From NCBI GenBank assembly GCA_022565195.1, contig JADFJZ010000035.1, forward strand, positions 1 to 8,475: a stretch of DNA of 8,475 nt, in the 5' to 3' direction. Below are positions 6,135 to 8,475 of the stretch, piece by piece. Position numbers and translations under genes: made by a program. This stretch comes from Planctomycetota bacterium. Lineage in GTDB: Bacteria > Planctomycetota > Phycisphaerae > UBA1845 > CAIVHJ01. Numbering within the stretch: position 1 is the stretch's first letter; each line of letters opens with the position of its first letter. The notes below the pieces were generated by a model. It searched no databases. It was not told where the DNA came from and saw nothing but the letters and a program-made list of their open reading frames with translations.

Positions 6135-7673
6135 ATGGTGGATGAAGAAGTCGCAACGGCAGAAGAGACAAAAAAAGAAGAGTTGACCGAAGAAGAAGAG
6201 CAAATGGCCAAGCTCAAAGAGGCCATCGATGTCCAGGTCGAGGACATTGGCACGTTGCGCAAGAAGCTGACCATCACCGTTCCGGAAGCGACGGTGGGCG
6301 ACCGCCGCAACGAACAGTTCGGCGAGATCAAGCGTGATTCGGTGGTCCCGGGCTTCCGCAAAGGGCATGCGCCGCTGAAGCTGGTCGAGAAGCGCTTCGG
6401 GCAGGACGTCAACCTGCAACTTTCGTCGCAGTTACTCAGCAGCAGCTACCTGGCCGCTACGGAGAAGGAAGATCTCAAGACCATCGGCGATCCCCTGATC
6501 TGGGCCCGCGACAAAAAGGCCGACGAGTCGGAACCGCTGAAGCTGGTGAGCATCCAAGAAGCCTTTGACATGATCTCGCTGCCGGCCGACGGCGACTTTT
6601 CCTACAGTTGCGAAGTCGAAACCCGACCGGAGTTTGAACTGCCGGAGCTGGAAGGCATCAAGATCGAGCAGCCGAAGGTTGACATCGGCAAGAAGCAAGT
6701 TGATGAGTATATCGAGCGGGTGCGCGGGATGCGCGGCCGGTATGAGCCCGTACCAGACGACAAAATCAAGGAAGACGACATCGTGGTCTGCAATTTCAAG
6801 GCCTCGGTGGACGGCAAGGTGTTGCTCGAAGAAGAGAACTGCCAGCTCGCAGCCAGGCCTCAACGCTACGCCGGCATCTTGATGGAAGACCTTGGGACGG
6901 TATTGAAGGGAGGCAAAGTCGGCGACAAAAAGGAATTGGAGGGACAGTTTCCCGACGACTACGCCGACGAATCGGTCCGTGGCAAGACTGGCCAGATCGA
7001 GCTGGAAATACTCGACATCAAGCGTCTGTCGCTGCCGGACCTGGACGCTGAATTCCTGGAGGCGCTCGGCTATGAGTCCAAGAAGGATCTTGAGGAGAGT
7101 GTGAAGGATATTCTCGAATCGCAGAAGCACGAAGAGATTCGCCACTTGAGAAGAGATCAAGTCTACAAGTATCTTTTGGATAACTGCAGTCTCGAACTCC
7201 CGGAGCGAATGTCGCAGCAACAGACCAGCCGCATCGTGGCCCGGCGTATGCTGGAGATGGCGCGGCGCGGCGTGCCCGAGTCCGAACTTGAGAAACACGC
7301 CGATGCGATCCGGACCGGTGCCGAATCCGATACCGCAAAAGATCTAAACCTGCATTTTATCTTCGAAAAGATAGCAGAGCAGTGGGACATCGATGTCAGC
7401 GAGGACGAAATCAACGGGCAAATCGCCGTGATCGCCCAGCGTCAGAATCGCCGCTTCGACCGCGTGCGGGATGACTTGATGCGCAACAACAGCCTGCAAC
7501 CGCTGTACGTCCACGTTCGAGATGAGAAAATCGTCGATCGCATCCTCGAAAAGGCTGAGATCGTCGAATCATCACCTGAAAAAGACAAACCCAAGGCCAA
7601 GAAGACGACGACAAAGAAGGCAACGACAAAGAAGACTGCGACGAAGAAGACCACCACAAAGAAGAAGTCATGA
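6135..7673 (+). CDS. tig: Trigger factor, ribosome-associated chaperone
   Basis: Trigger factor binds the ribosome exit tunnel and shields nascent chains. The product is 512 aa against roughly 430 for typical members. Residues 1-30 are a Glu/Lys-rich extension. The ribosome-binding domain follows, with the signature VPGFRKGHAPLKLVEKRFG at 71-89. Residues about 120-150 are an apparent insertion before VETRPEFELPELEGIKIEQP, the usual link to the PPIase domain. The PPIase-like domain (about 205-297) keeps EDDIVVCNFKASVDGK and the PDLDAEFLEALGY exit. The usual FxxGxGxxIPGxExG core is replaced by RPQRYAGILMEDLGTVLKGG, so isomerase activity is doubtful. The helical substrate-binding domain spans about 300-475. 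A lysine/threonine tail (489-511) ends the protein. GGAG at 6123-6126 precedes the ATG by 8 nt. It sits 23 nt after lacD and 66 nt before clpP, the common tig-clpP order. Confidence 0.94.
   Translation: MVDEEVATAEETKKEELTEEEEQMAKLKEAIDVQVEDIGTLRKKLTITVPEATVGDRRNEQFGEIKRDSVVPGFRKGHAPLKLVEKRFGQDVNLQLSSQLLSSSYLAATEKEDLKTIGDPLIWARDKKADESEPLKLVSIQEAFDMISLPADGDFSYSCEVETRPEFELPELEGIKIEQPKVDIGKKQVDEYIERVRGMRGRYEPVPDDKIKEDDIVVCNFKASVDGKVLLEEENCQLAARPQRYAGILMEDLGTVLKGGKVGDKKELEGQFPDDYADESVRGKTGQIELEILDIKRLSLPDLDAEFLEALGYESKKDLEESVKDILESQKHEEIRHLRRDQVYKYLLDNCSLELPERMSQQQTSRIVARRMLEMARRGVPESELEKHADAIRTGAESDTAKDLNLHFIFEKIAEQWDIDVSEDEINGQIAVIAQRQNRRFDRVRDDLMRNNSLQPLYVHVRDEKIVDRILEKAEIVESSPEKDKPKAKKTTTKKATTKKTATKKTTTKKKS
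7599..7658 (+). repeat. Four 15-bp coding repeats, KKTTT-type, at the 3' end of tig
   Basis: Four consecutive five-codon units encode KKTTT, KKATT, KKTAT and KKTTT, followed by KKKS and the stop. Each unit begins AAGAAG followed by three threonine or alanine codons. The run gives trigger factor a strongly basic, probably disordered tail. Copy number could vary between strains by slippage; that is an inference from the repeat structure. Confidence 0.85.
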
Positions 7674-7739
7674 GCCCGGGCGAAGTCCGCTTGATGCCTT
7701 ACTCGTTCCGGGCGTTCTCAGCCATTTGAAGGATCCGCC

Positions 7740-8357
7740 ATGAATCAGATCATCCATCCACTGGCCACGCTGGCGCAGCAGTCGCCCGGCGGCCTGCAGC
7801 GCTATCGAGAAATGTCCATCGAGGACATGTTGCTCGAAAACCGAATTATCTTCCTCGCCGGTCCGATCACCGAGCGAACGGCCAGCACGGTGATCATGCG
7901 GCTCCTCTATTTGCAGTCGGTGCGTAAGGAGCAGGACATCAACCTGTACATCAATTCGCCGGGCGGCTTGGTCGACCAGACGCTGGCGGTCTATGACACG
8001 ATGTGCTTTCTCGGTTGCGATCTGTCCACTTATTGCATCGGCCAGGCGGCGAGCGGCGCTGCCATCCTGCTGGCCGCCGGTAAAAAAGGCAAACGGTTCG
8101 GTCTGCCCAACGCCAAGGTCATGTTGCACCAACCCTACGGCGGGATCACCGGCCAGGCGGAAGACATCCGCATTCAGGCTGAAGAAGTCCTGCGCGACAA
8201 GAGGAATCTCGCCGTCATTCTGGCCAAACACACCGGCCAGGATGCGGACAAGATCATCGCAGAGACGGAACGCGATCGATACATGAGCATCGAGGAAGCC
8301 AGAGAATACGGCATCATTGATGAAGTGCTCGAGGAGCCCAAGGACGACACGAAGTAA
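7740..8357 (+). CDS. clpP: ATP-dependent Clp protease proteolytic subunit, first of two (ClpP1-like)
   Basis: The 205-aa product is a full-length ClpP serine peptidase, the barrel that degrades substrates fed by ClpX or ClpA/C ATPases in the cytoplasm. The triad is visible as Ser105 in GQAASGAAILLAAG, His130 in NAKVMLHQPYGG and Asp179 in ERDRYMSIEEAREYG. The spacings of 25 and 49 residues equal those of E. coli ClpP. YINSPGG (70-76) and AVYDTM (83-88) are also conserved. The N-terminus is unusual: MNQIIHPLATLAQQSPGG and YREMSIEDMLLENRIIFL replace the usual VIEQT.RGERSYDIYSRLL segment, which forms the axial loops and start of the first helix. The nucleophile is followed by Gly-Ala rather than the common Met-Gly. 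AAGGA lies 7 nt before the ATG. The next gene, 36 nt downstream, encodes a second ClpP. Confidence 0.94.
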   Translation: MNQIIHPLATLAQQSPGGLQRYREMSIEDMLLENRIIFLAGPITERTASTVIMRLLYLQSVRKEQDINLYINSPGGLVDQTLAVYDTMCFLGCDLSTYCIGQAASGAAILLAAGKKGKRFGLPNAKVMLHQPYGGITGQAEDIRIQAEEVLRDKRNLAVILAKHTGQDADKIIAETERDRYMSIEEAREYGIIDEVLEEPKDDTK

Positions 8358-8393
8358 TTAAGGACTATCTCGGCAGAGGAAAGGCCCCATTCC

Positions 8394-8475
8394 ATGGCTG
8401 GTAGCAACACCCTGATTCCGTTTGTCATCGAGAAGGAGGGCCGGCACGAGCGCTCCTACGATATCTATTCGCGCC
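8394..8475 (+). CDS. clpP: Second ClpP peptidase subunit, 5' end only (cut by window edge)
   Basis: Only 27 codons are visible. They read MAGSNTLIPFVIEKEGR followed by HERSYDIYSR, which matches the canonical ClpP N-terminus (V/IP.VIE.TGRGERSYDIYSRLL). AGAGGAAAGG lies about 9 nt upstream of the ATG. It follows the first clpP by 36 nt on the same strand, so the two are probably co-transcribed. Catalytic residues lie beyond the window and cannot be checked. The N-terminal motif it carries is the one the first ClpP lacks. Confidence 0.85.
   Translation, partial: MAGSNTLIPFVIEKEGRHERSYDIYSR

Noticed and set aside
6432..7298. A 288-codon minus-strand open frame inside tig
   Set aside because: It lies fully within trigger factor, whose domains are clear. 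GC-rich genes commonly leave such antisense frames.
7674..7713. GCCCGG (7674-7679) and CCGGGC (7708-7713) as a terminator between tig and clpP
   Set aside because: The stem is only 6 bp with a 28-nt loop and no U tract, so it is unlikely to stop transcription.
1..8475. CRISPR array, tRNA, rRNA or transposase gene
   Set aside because: I saw no regularly spaced direct repeats, no cloverleaf-like sequence and no transposase motifs on either strand by eye.

Overview
The window most resembles chromosomal DNA of a planctomycete (Pirellula/Gemmata-like). This is an inference from four things: moderately GC-rich genes with long spacers, two unequal clpP genes directly after tig, secreted proteins of types I associate with that phylum, and spacers packed with short GC-rich palindromic repeats. 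No rRNA or other marker gene is present to confirm it.

Left part, minus strand (1-4179). Read in transcription order from right to left there are three genes. The first is a secreted helical protein of unknown function (4179-3067). The second is a membrane-anchored nucleotide-sugar 4,6-dehydratase of the CapD/WbpM type (2952-1036), which points to surface polysaccharide or glycan synthesis. The third is a secreted protein cut by the window edge (750-1); it is open for all 250 visible codons and seems to carry a duplicated beta-rich module. The spacer between the second and third genes (751-1035) holds two palindromic elements, one placed and shaped like a terminator for the dehydratase gene.

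Centre (4180-5082). This 0.9-kb divergent spacer has no convincing gene. It holds two inverted copies of a roughly 105-bp element made of three hairpins, with a separate 90-bp inverted-repeat element between them, a 10-bp direct repeat and a weak candidate promoter. In the two copies the linkers are conserved while the stems differ in sequence but still pair, and the core differs in length by 4 nt. This suggests selection on structure rather than on protein coding.

Right part, plus strand (5083-8475). A tight gene series runs lacD-type class I aldolase, trigger factor (tig), clpP, and a second clpP cut by the window edge, with gaps of 23, 66 and 36 nt. It looks like one operon that joins a ribosome-associated chaperone to the Clp peptidase core, with a sugar-phosphate aldolase at its head. 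Trigger factor has a charged N-terminal extension, a degenerate PPIase domain and a lysine/threonine repeat tail. The first ClpP has an intact Ser-His-Asp triad but lacks the usual N-terminal motif, which the second ClpP has; a mixed ClpP complex is therefore plausible.

Most of the window is ordinary housekeeping and envelope content. The three-hairpin repeat pair is the feature that most deserves a second look.
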